From the NCBI GenBank assembly GCA_963920525.1, contig OY986440.1, positions 12,734,680 to 12,798,679 of the forward strand: a stretch of 64,000 nucleotides of DNA, in the 5' to 3' direction. A program made the translations under genes and the position numbers. Source of the DNA: Dichetophora obliterata (taxonomy: Eukaryota > Arthropoda > Insecta > Diptera > Sciomyzidae). How positions within the stretch are numbered: position 1 is the first letter of the stretch; each line of letters starts with the position of its first letter. The notes below the pieces were generated by a model. That model worked only from the letters and a program-made list of their open reading frames with translations, ran no database searches and was not told where the DNA came from. Of this stretch, positions 28,800-40,510 are shown in pieces.

Positions 28800-29060
28800 G
28801 TTTGGTAATCACTTCAGCAACCAGTCTTCGGTTATGTAATTGCTTAGTAACCGGTATTCGGCTTAGTAATTACTTGGTTGTCTCTTCAGTAATCAGTCTT
28901 CGGTTATGTAATTTCTTAGTAACCGGTATTCGGCTAAGTAATCGCTTGGTAATCTCCTCATTTATCAGTCTGCGGCTATGTAATCGCTTAGTAACTAGTA
29001 TTCGGCTAAGTAATCGCCTGGTAATCTCATCAGTAATTTGTATTCGGTAAGGTAATCGGT
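28800..29060 (-). repeat. Foldback right arm: inverted copies of the 75-bp repeat
   Basis: The same units in reverse complement (TTCGGTTATGTAATTGCTTAG, TAACCGGTATTCGGCTAAGT), about three and a half copies, fewer than on the left. Confidence 0.88.
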
Positions 29061-29205
29061 CGTCGATAATCGATGTGGTAACCGGTTTCTCTGGTAAAGA
29101 TTCTAAAAAGAAACGCGAATATAAAAACAGACTTTTTTAGGATCCACCAAATTTTAACATCACAACGATGACGTGATATGATTATCCTATATCGACCACG
29201 GCTTA

Positions 29206-29444
29206 GGGTCAATTTTTCAGTGCCAGTTTAAACTCTAGTCAAATTAAACCTAGCTTAACTCGCCAAAATTGGAAGTTTAAACTCGGTTTAACTGGATATT
29301 TTAGCATTCATTGAAGTTAAATTGACTTAAGTGATCATATAATGTGCTTCTTTTTTGCCTAAACCTTGTTTAAACGTTCAATTTTGGTGAGTTAACCTCA
29401 GTTTAATTTGACTAGAATTTAGGCTTACACTGAAAAATTGCCCC
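29206..29444. repeat. MITE inside the foldback right arm
   Basis: Ends GGGTCAATTTTTCAGTG and the complement of GGGGCAATTTTTCAGTG. It splits a foldback arm sequence that is continuous on the left side (CGGCTTAG/AGGTGTGAG), and TTA(G) is repeated at both edges. Confidence 0.85.
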
Positions 29445-29693
29445 TTAGAGGTGTGAGTCCATCCCAAAAGAAAAACCAAACTTTTTCGTCATTTTTGACA
29501 CCAATAACCGAAAAAAAATAAATTCAGAAAATAACTGTTCTTAGTCAACTTCACAAATAAAAGTTCCTCTCAAATAAAAGTTATGCGGCAACCGAAAAAA
29601 ATTTGTCTTAAGAATAAAAGTTATTTGTATCTAAAGTGTATTTCATTAATTTTAACCAATTCCAAAAAAAAGTTGCACAACAGTTATGTCCCT

Positions 29694-30185
29694 AGTATTT
29701 TCTCATACAAAACCGTATGTTTATGGGTCACTGAGAACGAAGGAGGGTATTTCACATGATCTCGATTAAAGTGTCGACCAATAGCGCCACTTTGCCACCC
29801 CCACACAACCCCTTTTAGGGGTTGAAATGTATTTTCCCATTCAAAACCGGGTGGGGTGTGTATTCCTATGTTTTTTGGGTCACTGAGAACGAAGGAGGCT
29901 TTTTCACATAATCTCGATTAAAGTGTCGACCAATAGCGCCACTTTGCCACCCCGATACGCCCCCTTATGGGAGTTGAAATGTATTTTCTCATACAAAACC
30001 GAGTGGGGTGTGTATTCCTATGTTTTCTGGGTCACTGAAAACGAAGAAGACTATTTCTCATGAACTCGATAAAAGTGTCGACCCATAGTGCCACTTTTCC
30101 ACCCCCACACGCCCCCTTATGAGCGTATTGTGAAATGTATTTTCTCATAAAAAACCGAGTGGGGTGTGTATTCTTATGTTTTCTG
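29694..30185 (+). repeat. Tandem repeat array, unit about 153 bp, right part
   Basis: Continues the array on the left of the foldback element, with units at about 29,819, 29,972 and 30,125, and ends within a unit. Confidence 0.9.
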
Positions 30186-31351
30186 GGCCATTCGTTTACA
30201 CTCAGCATCAACCCTGATGAGGGTTGTATCCATTTCTTTTCTCAATTATTTTGCTTATCACTCTGCCATTTCGCCAACAAGAATGTAAGCCAGTTTCGTA
30301 TCCCCTCTTTTGACTAAGACACACAGCGAAACGAGTGCGGCCATAGTTTAAGAAACTTTTTTTTCAAAATACAGAAAAAAGTATACACGTCGAGAGATAA
30401 CACTTGAATTAAGTGTAATCCAAAATATTTCTTCAAAATATGTATTTTTGTAGACACACGACATCATGAAGGTCGGAATTTACAAAGTTAACTTATGTTA
30501 GTAGGTGAAGGAAGCATACATAACATATGCACACTGTTAAGAATTTTCTTAATTATTTGTTAATATAAGTATGTACAAATTGTATAGGAAAAAAAATATG
30601 GAATTGTATCGTCATCGTGATACCGGTACTTTTATAAAGTGGTCTCTGACTAAAATTTCAGCAACTTTAGAAGCGATTTAACAAAAAAATACGAAATAAC
30701 ACCTCTGCAATTTTTTAATATGTTATTTTTATAATTATAAATTATTGTATGTAAGAAAAGATAAATCAAAATAACTGTAAATCTTTACAAAAATTGCATC
30801 TTTACAAAAATTGCATTTTTGTAGTGATAACTTTTAAGGTTTTTCTTTAGGCCTTGCTTTGCTAAAGAAACAACAGACGTTATTTAAGTAATTGTTTACA
30901 ATAACTGATTAAGAAAATATATTAAAATTATATACAAAAAAAATAAAGAATTAGAGCCATTTAAAGTTTTTTTAATGCCTTTTATTTATCATGGTCCCAG
31001 TAGTAACGTTATCGGTATAACTCTTTTTTTTAACCAAAAAATCAAAAATTTTTCCAACTTCGAAAGTGTTTAAAAAAAACCAAGTAGTACCTCTCCAATT
31101 TTTTTATATTTTATTTCTACAGAAAAAATAAGCTTAAAATACCTGCAAATCTTTAAAAAACTGAATTTTTGCAGAAGTATCTTTTCAGTAAACTTTTGAG
31201 ACTCGGTCAAAGCAATAAGAGCCATAACAAACAAATTTTTGTCGTTAATTATTGAGGTAAATACACTTAAATTATAAATTTCAAAAATGTAAAATTTTCA
31301 AAAAAACTTTTTATCTAAGCAATATCTCGGATGCTTTTTTGGGGAAATATG
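30186..31351. other. Non-coding spacer
   Basis: AT-rich. Two stretches near 30,640-30,830 and 31,040-31,190 share words such as TTTACAAAAATTGCAT/TTTTTGCAG and may be old duplicates. No gene seen. Confidence 0.4.
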
Positions 31352-31770
31352 CCACCTTACCGACTTAGATTATATGAGGGGTGGGCGTATTATTCGGCCG
31401 ATTTGGTTTGATTTCACACAAACTAGTTGTTGCTTTGAAGGAACTAGGTGTATCAAACTGGGATACATTTTTGGAGGTAGTCCGTGCCACCTTACCGATT
31501 TAGTTTATATGAAAGGTCAATACGACCTTCGGTTTTTCTTATACAAACTAGTTGTTCCTATGAAAGACCTAGGTGCACAAAATTTGATTGCTTTGAAAGA
31601 TCTTTTTTGGGGCAGTAAACCACCTTACCGATTTAGGTTATACGAAAGGTCGTGTTAGTTGGCCAATTCGGTTAAATTTCGCACCAACTAGTTGTTGTTA
31701 GAAAAGAGCTAGGTGCACAAAATTATATTGCTCTGGGATACTTTTTTCGGAAATTCGGTTACATGGGAGA
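31352..31770 (+). repeat. Tandem repeat, unit about 135 bp
   Basis: Three units starting CCACCTTACCGATTTAG, each followed by CAAACTAGTTGTTGC and GAACTAGGTGCACAAA. A chance open frame covers part of them. Confidence 0.85.
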
Positions 31771-32310
31771 TGAACCTCCCAAATTCATCCGATTTGATCG
31801 CACTTTTGTGAGAATAGTTCTCTTATCAAAAAACGTGTTTCCAGAAAGTTTTGTGATTCTACGGTAACTTCTTCTGTTTATGGTCGCTCACTATATGGGG
31901 TAGTTACACTGTGTAACCTCAAGAAGGTGGGGGCTGAAAAAATAACGGAAGCAGCTTTTACTTTTGGGCATCTATGGGCCATGTTTTTTTATGAACGATT
32001 TATTATGCTTTTCATTTTTTGTATTTGTTGTATGGAACCATCAGAAGGGTGGCCGATTGGTGAATGTGTCTGAAATAAATATTGAGGGTGAACTAGCTTA
32101 TTAATTTTTTTCTTGAAAAATCGAGTCGGGGCAAGTGCTCACTTTTTATGCATTCAAGCCATTGAATAGGATCATATTATTCATTTGACAGCTCTAGACG
32201 TCAATTCAGAAGAGGGGTATCTGGTATAAAATGATAGAACTGAAAATTTGAATTCAGATTATTTATTTCATTATGATAGGGAGTCACTATAATTGTGATC
32301 CAATTTCATT
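31771..32310. other. Non-coding spacer
   Basis: Nothing recognised. Confidence 0.4.
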
Positions 32311-32546
32311 AGGGATATTCGCGATTCAGTGCACTTGCCTGTGCAGTTGAGGACTTGTTCACTTTACAAAAACAAAATGTACGTACGTCAAAAATCTGCA
32401 CAAGTGCTTTTCTACTATTGCCTTAAGCCTGAGAACTTGAGCAGTTGTGCAATTGTGTGCAAAAAGTGAGGGTGGTGTGTTCACGAAAACCTAACTGCAC
32501 AAGTCCTCAACTGCACTGGCAAGTGCACTGAATCGTGAATACCCCT
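32311..32546. repeat. MITE family 2, copy B
   Basis: AGGGATATTCGCGATTCAGT at the left and GAATCGTGAATACCCCT at the right, with the same inner CACTTGCCTGTGCAGTTGAG as copy A. It is about 50 bases shorter than copy A because of internal losses. Confidence 0.88.
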
Positions 32547-33914
32547 ATAATTTGTGTTACAGATTCATTATTTAACCGACGATTTGAGAAGCATGGGAGT
32601 TGGTAAATAAGCAACACCCTAATATATAGTTATATATACATGTATACGAGTGTATATAAAGATTATATATATATATGTATGTATAATTTACGAAGTCAGT
32701 AGTTGTTTTCGAGTCACAATTTGTTGAAAAGTCAGAACTATCAAATTCTGTTTTTTTTTTTTTATTTTTTTTTTACAGTTTTACACAGTACAAAATTTTC
32801 AAGAATTTTATCAGTAAGCACTCATTACGTATCTATTATCAATTGAATATTTTTTTTAATCAATTTCGACTGAATTCAATTAACGGTTTTAATAAACTCT
32901 GTAGTTGTAAATTTTATGCTATGGTATGCATAGAAGACCCTACCCTTAAAATTTTGTAGAGCTGAGGACTTAAAAGATAGAGCTTTACAGTTGGATTTTA
33001 ACTTTTTCATTTCTAATTTTAGAAACTTTAGATAGAGCGACTTGTATTTGCTTGTTGTTTGTGTGAATAAGTTACTTTATACCATATATGTATATATTTG
33101 TTATGTATATAAATTTTTGTTTTGGTTTTTCATTATTTTGGCATTTTTTTATTTCAATTTATACAAAAATAATTTCTGTTAATGTTTTTTTTTTTTTTTG
33201 TAAACATCGTTTACTTATTAACGGTTTATTTTCTGTAAAAGTGTTGTGTTGTGATATCATTTACACAATTTTAGAAAATAATTATTTGCAAAAAGTATAA
33301 CTAGATAGTTCAAGTTCTAAAAAGTTTTGCAGATACATGTAGATAAGAGGTGCCCTTATTTAAGAAAACATTGTAAAAATCCTAATTCCTATTCCTTTAT
33401 CTCAAAAGTAAGTAGATACAAAATTTTGAGCCGTTCCGATCTAGACTATTTGAAAGAACCGATTACGATTTAAAAAATACCCACTAACTTTTTTTAAGAA
33501 GTTAGTTTACAAAAACCTTTAACTTTTATAAGATTTTTCATTTATTTTTATGCGCCTCGCTTGATGCTCATTTCCATTCATATTTTGTAAAGTTTTTATC
33601 TATACTATTATATAAAAGGGTACTCATGTATATTCGGGTCCGCAAAGCTTGAGAACAGCAGGAGCTATTTTAAAAATTATTTTTCTATTGGATAGCTATG
33701 GTACCTAATTGGGATATAGGCTATATAAATGTGCTAATCATTATTTAAATAATTAATCAAAGTTAAAAGAACATAACCATACAATTCCTTTATTCATATC
33801 TTCAGTAGGAAAATAAGGGTCTCTCTTTTTAAGCTCTATTTGTGCAACATAAAGGTGATGTGCAATGCTAAGCAGGTTGTGCGCAAAGCTAACACGTTCC
33901 CCTGATTATATTTT
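32547..33914. other. Non-coding spacer
   Basis: AT-rich with TATATATA runs and long poly-T tracts (32,750-32,775). No gene seen. Confidence 0.4.
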
Positions 33915-34125
33915 ATAGGCGTCGGTCAAGGAGGCGTGGAACTTCCCACGCAATCCAAATTTGCTATATTGAATGTCTTTGTATGTATAGGTCGCACAAC
34001 CTCGGAATTCAATAATCGACCACAATTTATACGTGCCGTTCCCGTGATAACATTTTATGGGCATTGTACAAGGGGCGTGGCACCTCCCATACAACCCAAA
34101 TTTGGGATATCGAATAGTTTTGCAG

Positions 34126-35210
34126 CAAGAATGATAGAATACAAAGATTGCGCTGAAGACAAAAAAAAGAGTACAACAAAATTGTCGTTCTGCGCATGTA
34201 AGTCATAATATCAATGCTGTTTTGGCAAACGTTTTTTTGCATACGATTTATACACAGAAATGAAAATAGCATACATTTTAGTTTGTATAATTAAAATAAA
34301 AGAAACGAGAAGCAAGTAAACGAGAAGCAAGTTGGAACGAGAAGAAAGTAAATTTATTTAGTACTCCTCTGCAAACATTATTTTTACTATTATTTTCTTG
34401 CTACTGGCTGCAGCTTAGACAAAAAGAATTTGTATGAGAAACCAACTTCAGTGAGTATTATTGTTCGCGTTGTATTTTATTAAAATGTTTATTACGAGTT
34501 GAATTGATGTAGTTTCCACATTCCCAAATATTTTATTTCCATTAATTTACCTGTGAATTGAAAGGACAGAAATATGATAGTTCCATGTTTTTAACTAATG
34601 AAACACATTTTTATAAGTAAATATATTTTTGTATTTTTGTTTTCGTTTGTGTGCGTTTTCTACAATTTATTGGTTAAGTTTTTGTATTCATTCGACTCGC
34701 GTCGTTTCATCACCGAGGTCGTGAAGCGCGACTAGCCAGCTGTAATTGTGTTTGTGGTCCATCCGCTGATGCGACCGACACAATTAAAGTACAGTTTTAA
34801 ATAGAATCAAAAAGATTCATAAGTTGTGATGGCGTTTTAAAATCTATCGATTTTGGCCAAATAATTTCCTCATCAGTGAGGAATCTTCTTGAGCTAGGGA
34901 AGCCTAGTTCTCGCAGTAACTTAAATATCAAAAAAAAAAAAAAAAAAATTTTTGTATTTTTGCAAACATTAGTGTTCTGATAAATATTTTTTTTGCTACT
35001 GTTACCGGAGCTGTTACTTTACTATTACTGTAAAAAAACTCGCAAATATACTTCGATATATACACAATTAAATAAAACAGAACCGATCGCAATACGTTTC
35101 TCAAAGAAATAAAATATTGTGAAGTAGTCAACTGAACAGCTGGTTGTCAAACTCGATTAGCAGAAGTAACGGACCTGCGCAAAGCGCAATCTCTTATTCT
35201 ATCATTCTTG
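34126..35210. mobile_element. TIR element with 9-bp duplication, copy 1 (carries a SINE)
   Basis: Ends CAAGAATGATAGAATA and its complement. It is flanked by GTTTTGCAG and GTTTTGTAG (9 bp, one mismatch). Without the inserted SINE it is about 815 bp, like copy 2 near 42.4 kb. No transposase. A 9-bp duplication is typical of Mutator-like elements, so I infer that superfamily. Confidence 0.82.
34689..34948 (+). mobile_element. SINE-like retroposon, about 260 bp
   Basis: A unique block absent from copy 2 of the host element. It ends in about 18 A residues and is flanked by the 10-bp direct repeat TTTTTGTATT (34,679-34,688 and 34,949-34,958). No clear tRNA-type A or B box was found, so its RNA ancestor is not known. 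Confidence 0.75.
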
Positions 35211-35480
35211 GTTTTGTAGTTAAAGGCCGCACAGTCTTGGAATTCAGTATTCAAACAATATATACAGCTGCCGTTCCACTGATATCATTTTATGGGCGTT
35301 GGGCAATGATGCGTGGCGCATACATACAAAATTTGCGATATCGAATACCTTTGGAGCTATAGGCCGCACAGCCTCGGAATTCAGTATTCGTCCCCAATTT
35401 ACACATGCAGTTCGCTGATAACATTTTATGAGCGTTGGTCAAGGGGGCGTGGCAGAAACGCATCGGGTTTCAGCCAGTTT

Positions 35481-36404
35481 ATTATTAAACTGGCACATCT
35501 AACAAATCTGAAGACCTTAACTTCTGCGTTGTACTTGGGGAGGTGCCAAGCTTAGTTAAACAATTCTATTCATATTTAAAACAATAGTTATTTCTTATTT
35601 AATTTACTTTTGCTGTCCATGTGAAGGTTAAAGATTTTACTCGTGTTGATTTTTCGCTTTTAAAAACAATCTATTGTATGAGAGATACCTGTCAATGTTC
35701 CTGTCCTGCGCTAACTAGAAGAAGACATTTCTATCTGGGGTCGTTCTTCTTTCCTGAATTTGACGACCTAGCAAGGACAAGCGTTAAACTTCTAATAAGC
35801 TTCATTAAAAGCTCAATGTGGTTTCACTCGGATTCAAGGCCAAGTGAGCAGCGGTACCACAATGGACCTTATTGGTCTAGGTGAGCCGGGGTTTGTGCGT
35901 TATTATCTCTCGCACATACAGCGGCTGTCGCCTTAATCTAACCCGAACTAACATATTCCAAACTTTCAACTTAGGCATCGAAAAAAGGGTGAAAATTTAA
36001 TTACAAGGTTTCATAGTGAAACCTCAAATGTGAAACCGAGTAATATATTTAGAATATGATATTTTTTCCAAAAGTGAAATGCAACAACTCTTGTACTTTT
36101 CTTTGAATTTTCGTGTTAATAATCTCAGTTTCAAGAAAACTTTTAATGTATTGTTTCACAATAGGTTCAAAAATTCAATAAAAAAAAACGAGGTGTATAC
36201 TTTTTTTTAAAACTCAAGCTTTAAAAGAAGCAATTGGGTTCAATAAAATAACTTTTTTCATGATAATTAATTGTAATCTATTCTTTTTTTTTTATTAATC
36301 ACATTTTTAACTTCAAGCAAAAATAATGTCTATCAAATATTTTCTGATCAGCATAAAATTTTATATCTATGTACTTACTTTAGATATAGTAGAGGAATAG
36401 AAAT
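35481..36404. other. Non-coding spacer
   Basis: Nothing recognised; poly-T rich on the right side. Confidence 0.4.
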
Positions 36405-36981
36405 CCAGTGGCGACATGTTGTAACTTCACTGTCGAAGCGAACATCGAAGCGAAGTTTTCGATCTGGCAGTATGTTGTAATATTTCCGTTCGACAGGCGA
36501 TTTGGTTTGTTTCGAAGTTATGTTCGAACATTTAACAGCTGCACGCAAGCTTTTTTCTGATACTTGGCACGCTAAATAACGTGAATCAATATTTTTAAAA
36601 ATTGTTTTATTAATAAAAAATGTAATTTAAACCAAAAATTATAAATGAGTTATTTTCAACATATAACATTGTTTGGAAAAAATAAAGTCAACTTAATTTG
36701 AACAAACAGTTTTAAGGTAATCATATATATACTTTTATTAAAGACACTTCTTTTATCATTTCACTAACTTAAAATCATTATTTAACACTTCTATGGTAAA
36801 TAAATAATATATAATAAATAAAACCATGTTTAAATGGATAAATATTTCGTTTCTCGATCACTGCCACCAAAAAAAGTGATATTTTATCGCAAATATCGCC
36901 TGTCGAAAGTGTTACAACATACCGACTTTCGATAATTTCGACAGCTTCAAAACTTTCGAAGTTACAACATGTTGCCACTGG
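36405..36981. repeat. MITE with CCAGTGGC ends, about 577 bp
   Basis: Left CCAGTGGCGACATGTTGTAAC and right GTTACAACATGTTGCCACTGG are inverted repeats. Each is followed inward by a second inverted pair around TCGACAGGCGAT/ATCGCCTGTCGA. No clear target duplication. Confidence 0.8.
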
Positions 36982-37060
36982 TGAGGATTTCAGAAAAAGA
37001 AATATTTTTACATTTTCCATACAAAAAAAGGAACCTCTTGGACTTTTTACGCATGGAGCA

Positions 37061-37524
37061 ATTGAAAAGTAATGCAACTACACAATGGCTAAAAAAGTTG
37101 CAAGTCACTCCAGTTTGAAACTAAATTGCAACCTATACTTTCAGATGAGCAAGTCACGTCTCAACACAACACTGAAAAATTCATAACAACACAAACACAT
37201 TTTAATTAAAGCTATGTTAAATAGAAACAAGAAATTGAAGTAGTTAAAGCGATTCGAGTGATGAAAATTTTATTTCATATTTTTATACGCGAAGAACTCA
37301 ACGTAAAACTAGAATTTGGGTGTATCCATACATAAGGAACAATATAAACTGCAAATTACTCGAACAAAGCACAATATGCAACACAAAATCGCCGATTAAA
37401 ATTGCAGTAAGCCGTTTTGCGTTGAACTGGTTGCAAACTTGTTGTGCTCAAGTTGCTTCATATGAAGGCTTCGGTATAAATACATTGGTTAGCAACTTTT
37501 GCTGCAGTTGCATTACTTTTCAAT
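37061..37524. repeat. Inverted-repeat element, about 464 bp
   Basis: ATTGAAAAGTAATGCAACT at the left matches AGTTGCATTACTTTTCAAT at the right, with inner AAAGTTGC/GCAACTTT and TTGCAACC pairs. Confidence 0.75.
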
Positions 37525-38569
37525 TCAATGTGTAAAAGGCCTTATGTAGATAAAGAAAAGTATGTAAACACCCTGGATCTCATTGGTTTGGGGGCTTATT
37601 TTAGTATGCTTTTTTCGGTGGTTATTTTCACAAGAATATGTGTTATTTTTATATGTATGAATAAGTATGAGTGTTATTTTTGTACCCCTCTTAAGAAAAA
37701 ACAAAATGACATAGTCTGGGTCTCGGATTTGTATATATGGACTTGGAAATATTTTAAATTTCGAATTTTTCCAGCTACCAATTCTACACAATTTCTACAT
37801 GGCATTCAGAAATTATCAATTGAAATATAAAAAAGTTTAATTGAAAATTCGAAACTTCGTTCGATATTATCAAGTGTAATTTATAAATGAGCATTAAATT
37901 AAAAAAAAGCTCAAATGAAATCCTAAAAAATTTAATTGATATTTAAAAATTGCAATTAACCATAGAACATAATGTGTATTAGTCCCATATTATTAGTACC
38001 ATAGTGTAGTACAAAACAAAAGAGACTTATGTCAGATTCTACTAACATTTCTGCATTACAATAGAATGAGTTATAAAAAATTTGTTTTCCCCTTCTAGAC
38101 ATGCCAAAATTGCAAAAATTTCTCTCATCGATTTATTTATTTTTTCTTTTGTTGCGAATATCATTCAAAGCAAACGTGATTTTCGGCCGAGCGATCTTTA
38201 CCTTTTGTTTCACCCTTTTTTGATATGAGTGAAAGAGTAAGCGTGACAAATCGTCACAAAATATCTGCTACGGCCGATTTTTTCATATCCACTTTCGTTT
38301 CCCCTCCCACTGCAGTGAACAAAATATCCGAGAGAGAAATTGGCATGTCTAATGTGACTTATAGTCTATTATGTGCTATTTTTTGGTCCATAGAATTGAA
38401 AACTTCCAAAATGTTTCACAAAATTATTAGTTGTGAATATTTTTTCTAGTGCTGACAGTTTTGTCAAGTTATGAGCTTATGATCTCATTTTAGAATAAGA
38501 AATCTTTACAGTTGTCAATAAATTTACAATTGTCAATCACCAGAATAGGGCTATTAGTCCCATTTTAGA
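37525..38569. other. Non-coding spacer
   Basis: No gene seen. Confidence 0.4.
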
Positions 38570-38860
38570 CATGGAGATATGCCAACGATTTCTTTCACAA
38601 ATTTTTTTCATTTTTGCTATTCTTGGGCGCGGGAACTGAGGAGAATAAAACTGGTTAATAAAAATCGTCCAAAAAATTGGCAGTATAAGCGATTTTGCGC
38701 CGGTTTGTCGCAATTGCTATTTCACTCACAGCAACAAAGCGTGAAACAGCAAGTAAAAATGGCTTGATCGAATATCATGTTTGCTTTGAATCGTATTCGT
38801 AATAAAAGAAAAGATAAAAAATCAGTGAGCGGTATCGGCGGCATATCGTCAAACCCAAGG
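38570..38860 (+). repeat. Dispersed repeat, copy 1 (second copy near 41.6-42.35 kb)
   Basis: Shares with the region around 41,580-42,350 the words CAACAAAGCGTGAAACA, AAAATGGCTT, TTTCATGTTTGCTTTGAAT and AGAAAAGATAAAAAA in the same order. Copy 2 contains a MITE that copy 1 lacks. Confidence 0.75.
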
Positions 38861-39035
38861 CTTGTTTATAAGGTTGTGGCACTTGAGAGAAATTCACTCT
38901 TTTTTCCGCCTTTGCTTGAACTGTCATTGTTCGTTTCTTTGTTCTATGCATACATTTTCTTGATTTCTTTTCATCCATTCTGACAGTTCGACCAAGCTCG
39001 CTCTCAAGTGCCACAAACTTGTAAATGAGGCTTGC
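38861..39035. repeat. Hairpin MITE family 3, copy 1
   Basis: AAGGCTTGTTTATAAGGTTG and TGGCACTTGAGAG at the left mirror CTCTCAAGTGCCA and ACTTGTAAATGAGGCTTG at the right. Confidence 0.75.
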
Positions 39036-39499
39036 TCAAAATGCCCTCTAAAATGTGTTAGTGAATTTTAGAATCTAGGCTAATTTGCGCGTATTTTACT
39101 TGCCGTAACGGTTTACGGGTAGCATTGGGGAAGTTTTCTACTCTTAGGGTCAGGCAAACACTCAATTTAGACCAAATTACAAATTTAGACGATCGCCACG
39201 GACGCTTTTTTCTGTATAAATCTCCTTATGATTATTCTTTTTTTTTGCTTTGTTTTGTAGTGCAGCACTGCATGTTTATGTACCTCACTTTAAGCCTTGT
39301 TCAAGGATCATTTGAATTATTAAATCTTATTAAACTCCCGCAACACAAATGCGTGAAAAGAAAACCAACAATAATAAATAACAGATTCCGCCAATTTTAG
39401 TTTTTTATATGAATAAACATAATCAAAAACAAAAAATGCTTCTCCATGAAAATATAAATATTTTTCACTATTATCTCATATAAAAATTTACCCCGATCA

Positions 39500-39815
39500 A
39501 GTTTCATTTATAAGGTAATGGCACTTAAGAGAAATTTGCTCTTATTAGCCTTTGCTCAAACTGACAACTGTGTCTTTTATTTTTTCTAGTGCTGGTCTAC
39601 ACTGGCCTTACTGAAGCGACTCACCGAATGTGAAATCAAAGTGCGTCACAAATTTTTTAAAATTTTGAATACTCTTGCATCACTTCATTAACCTTCCCAC
39701 TTCCTCATCTCTTGTGTAGACGACAAAGTGAGTCGTTAGACCACCACCTATGCATTCATTTTGACATTCATACTGACAGTTCGACCGAGCTCGCTCTCAA
39801 ATGCCACAACCTTAC
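39500..39815. repeat. Hairpin MITE family 3, copy 2, interrupted
   Basis: TTTATAAGGTAATGGCACTTAA on the left and CTCTCAAATGCCACAACCTTA on the right match copy 1. A second hairpin sits in the middle. Confidence 0.7.
39590..39752. repeat. Nested hairpin element
   Basis: Left GTGCTGGTCTACACTGGCC and right GAGTCGTTAGACCACCAC are imperfect mirrors; copy 1 of the host repeat lacks this block. Confidence 0.6.
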
Positions 39816-39893
39816 GGTTTGTTGGGAAACAAACGAAATACAAACAGTCAAACTGCTCTCAAAATAATTTGGGGTCAAGGCTTATTTATAACA

Positions 39894-40055
39894 GGGCGTC
39901 CCGACAAGCAATAATTAATTGCTTTCCATCTGTCAAGTTCTATTGCAAACAATGGCAATATTGAAAGGATGGGTTTTCTCATGTTACGAAATCAACATAT
40001 AATTTTATCATTTATAATATAAATTAATTATTTTATAAATTTCTTCTGCACGCTA
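39894..40055 (-). repeat. MITE family 1, half copy
   Basis: GGGCGTCCCGACAAGCAATAATT and the following 130 bases match one half of the element at 373-739 in reverse orientation, ending within the TTCTGCACGCTA stretch. The other half is missing. Confidence 0.8.
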
Positions 40056-40114
40056 TACACATTGGGTGTATTTCTTTATTCATTCCGGATAAAGGAGAGA
40101 ACAAATAGAATAGA

Positions 40115-40510
40115 TTGTTGTTTTGTTTTTTTTTTTTTTAAAAAAGATCAAAGAAGGCATGCGCCTTATACAAACAAGGTTTGGTCTTTGACCTGAAAGC
40201 AAATTGATAGATTTATTTAGAGGAATTGATGGAACCATACGTAAATTATTGATTAGGCGAAACAACCGTGAAAGACAATTTTAATTGCTTTTAACCGAGG
40301 CTAGTTTTATGCCTTAACCTCGGCAAGCATTTCCAGCCCTTAGTTGTTTTTGTCCTTTAATTTAACATTTTCCACAATTTAGTTGTGGATATTTAGTTTT
40401 TCCATAATTCTTAAATGTAGGAAAGAACAAAGAAGGTGAAAAGAACCGGGTTGATAGTCTAGCGCACTCCCCACTAGACTACAAAGGCCGGCAAAGATTC
40501 CAGAACAGAA
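40115..40510 (-). mobile_element. Possible tRNA-derived SINE on the minus strand
   Basis: Read on the minus strand, the head carries GTAGTCTAGTGGGGAGTGCG and, some 20 bases on, CCCGGTTC, resembling polymerase III A and B boxes of a tRNA gene. The body runs to a poly-A tail (poly-T at about 40,122-40,140 on the plus strand). Imperfect direct repeats (AGAACAAATAGAATA and AGAACAGAATGAATA) flank it. Confidence 0.5.

Larger units (their letters stand above)
27774..29693. mobile_element. Foldback-type element of about 1.9 kb inside the tandem array
   Basis: The two sides are long inverted repeats. Outer AGGGAC/GTCCCT ends and a GACAAATTTTTTTTGGTTACC stretch lead to a shared GGATGGACTCACACCTCTTAG and then to arrays of short repeats in opposite orientation. 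This is the build of Drosophila FB elements. The host array resumes at once on the right, and a GTATTTT duplication (about 8 bp) flanks the insertion. The centre (28,520-28,800) is unique and has no transposase. Confidence 0.8.
33915..35480 (+). repeat. Tandem repeat, unit about 147 bp, interrupted by a mobile element
   Basis: Three and a bit units with GGGGCGTGGCACCTCCCATAC, GGATATCGAATA, TATAGGCCGCACAGCCTCGG, GAATTCAGTATTCG and TAACATTTTATGGGCGTTG. The second unit is split by the 9-bp-duplication element described separately. Confidence 0.8.

Noticed and set aside
28045..29060. Regular repeats that could suggest a CRISPR array
   Set aside because: Units are contiguous, lack unique spacers, occur in inverted orientation on the other side, and lie in eukaryotic DNA.
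31374..31658. Open frame of 94 codons
   Set aside because: It lies wholly in the 135-bp tandem repeat and shows no domain.
40430..40510. tRNA-like head considered as a true tRNA gene
   Set aside because: A- and B-box-like words are present but no cloverleaf with acceptor stem could be formed, and a poly-A-tailed body follows, so a SINE is more likely.
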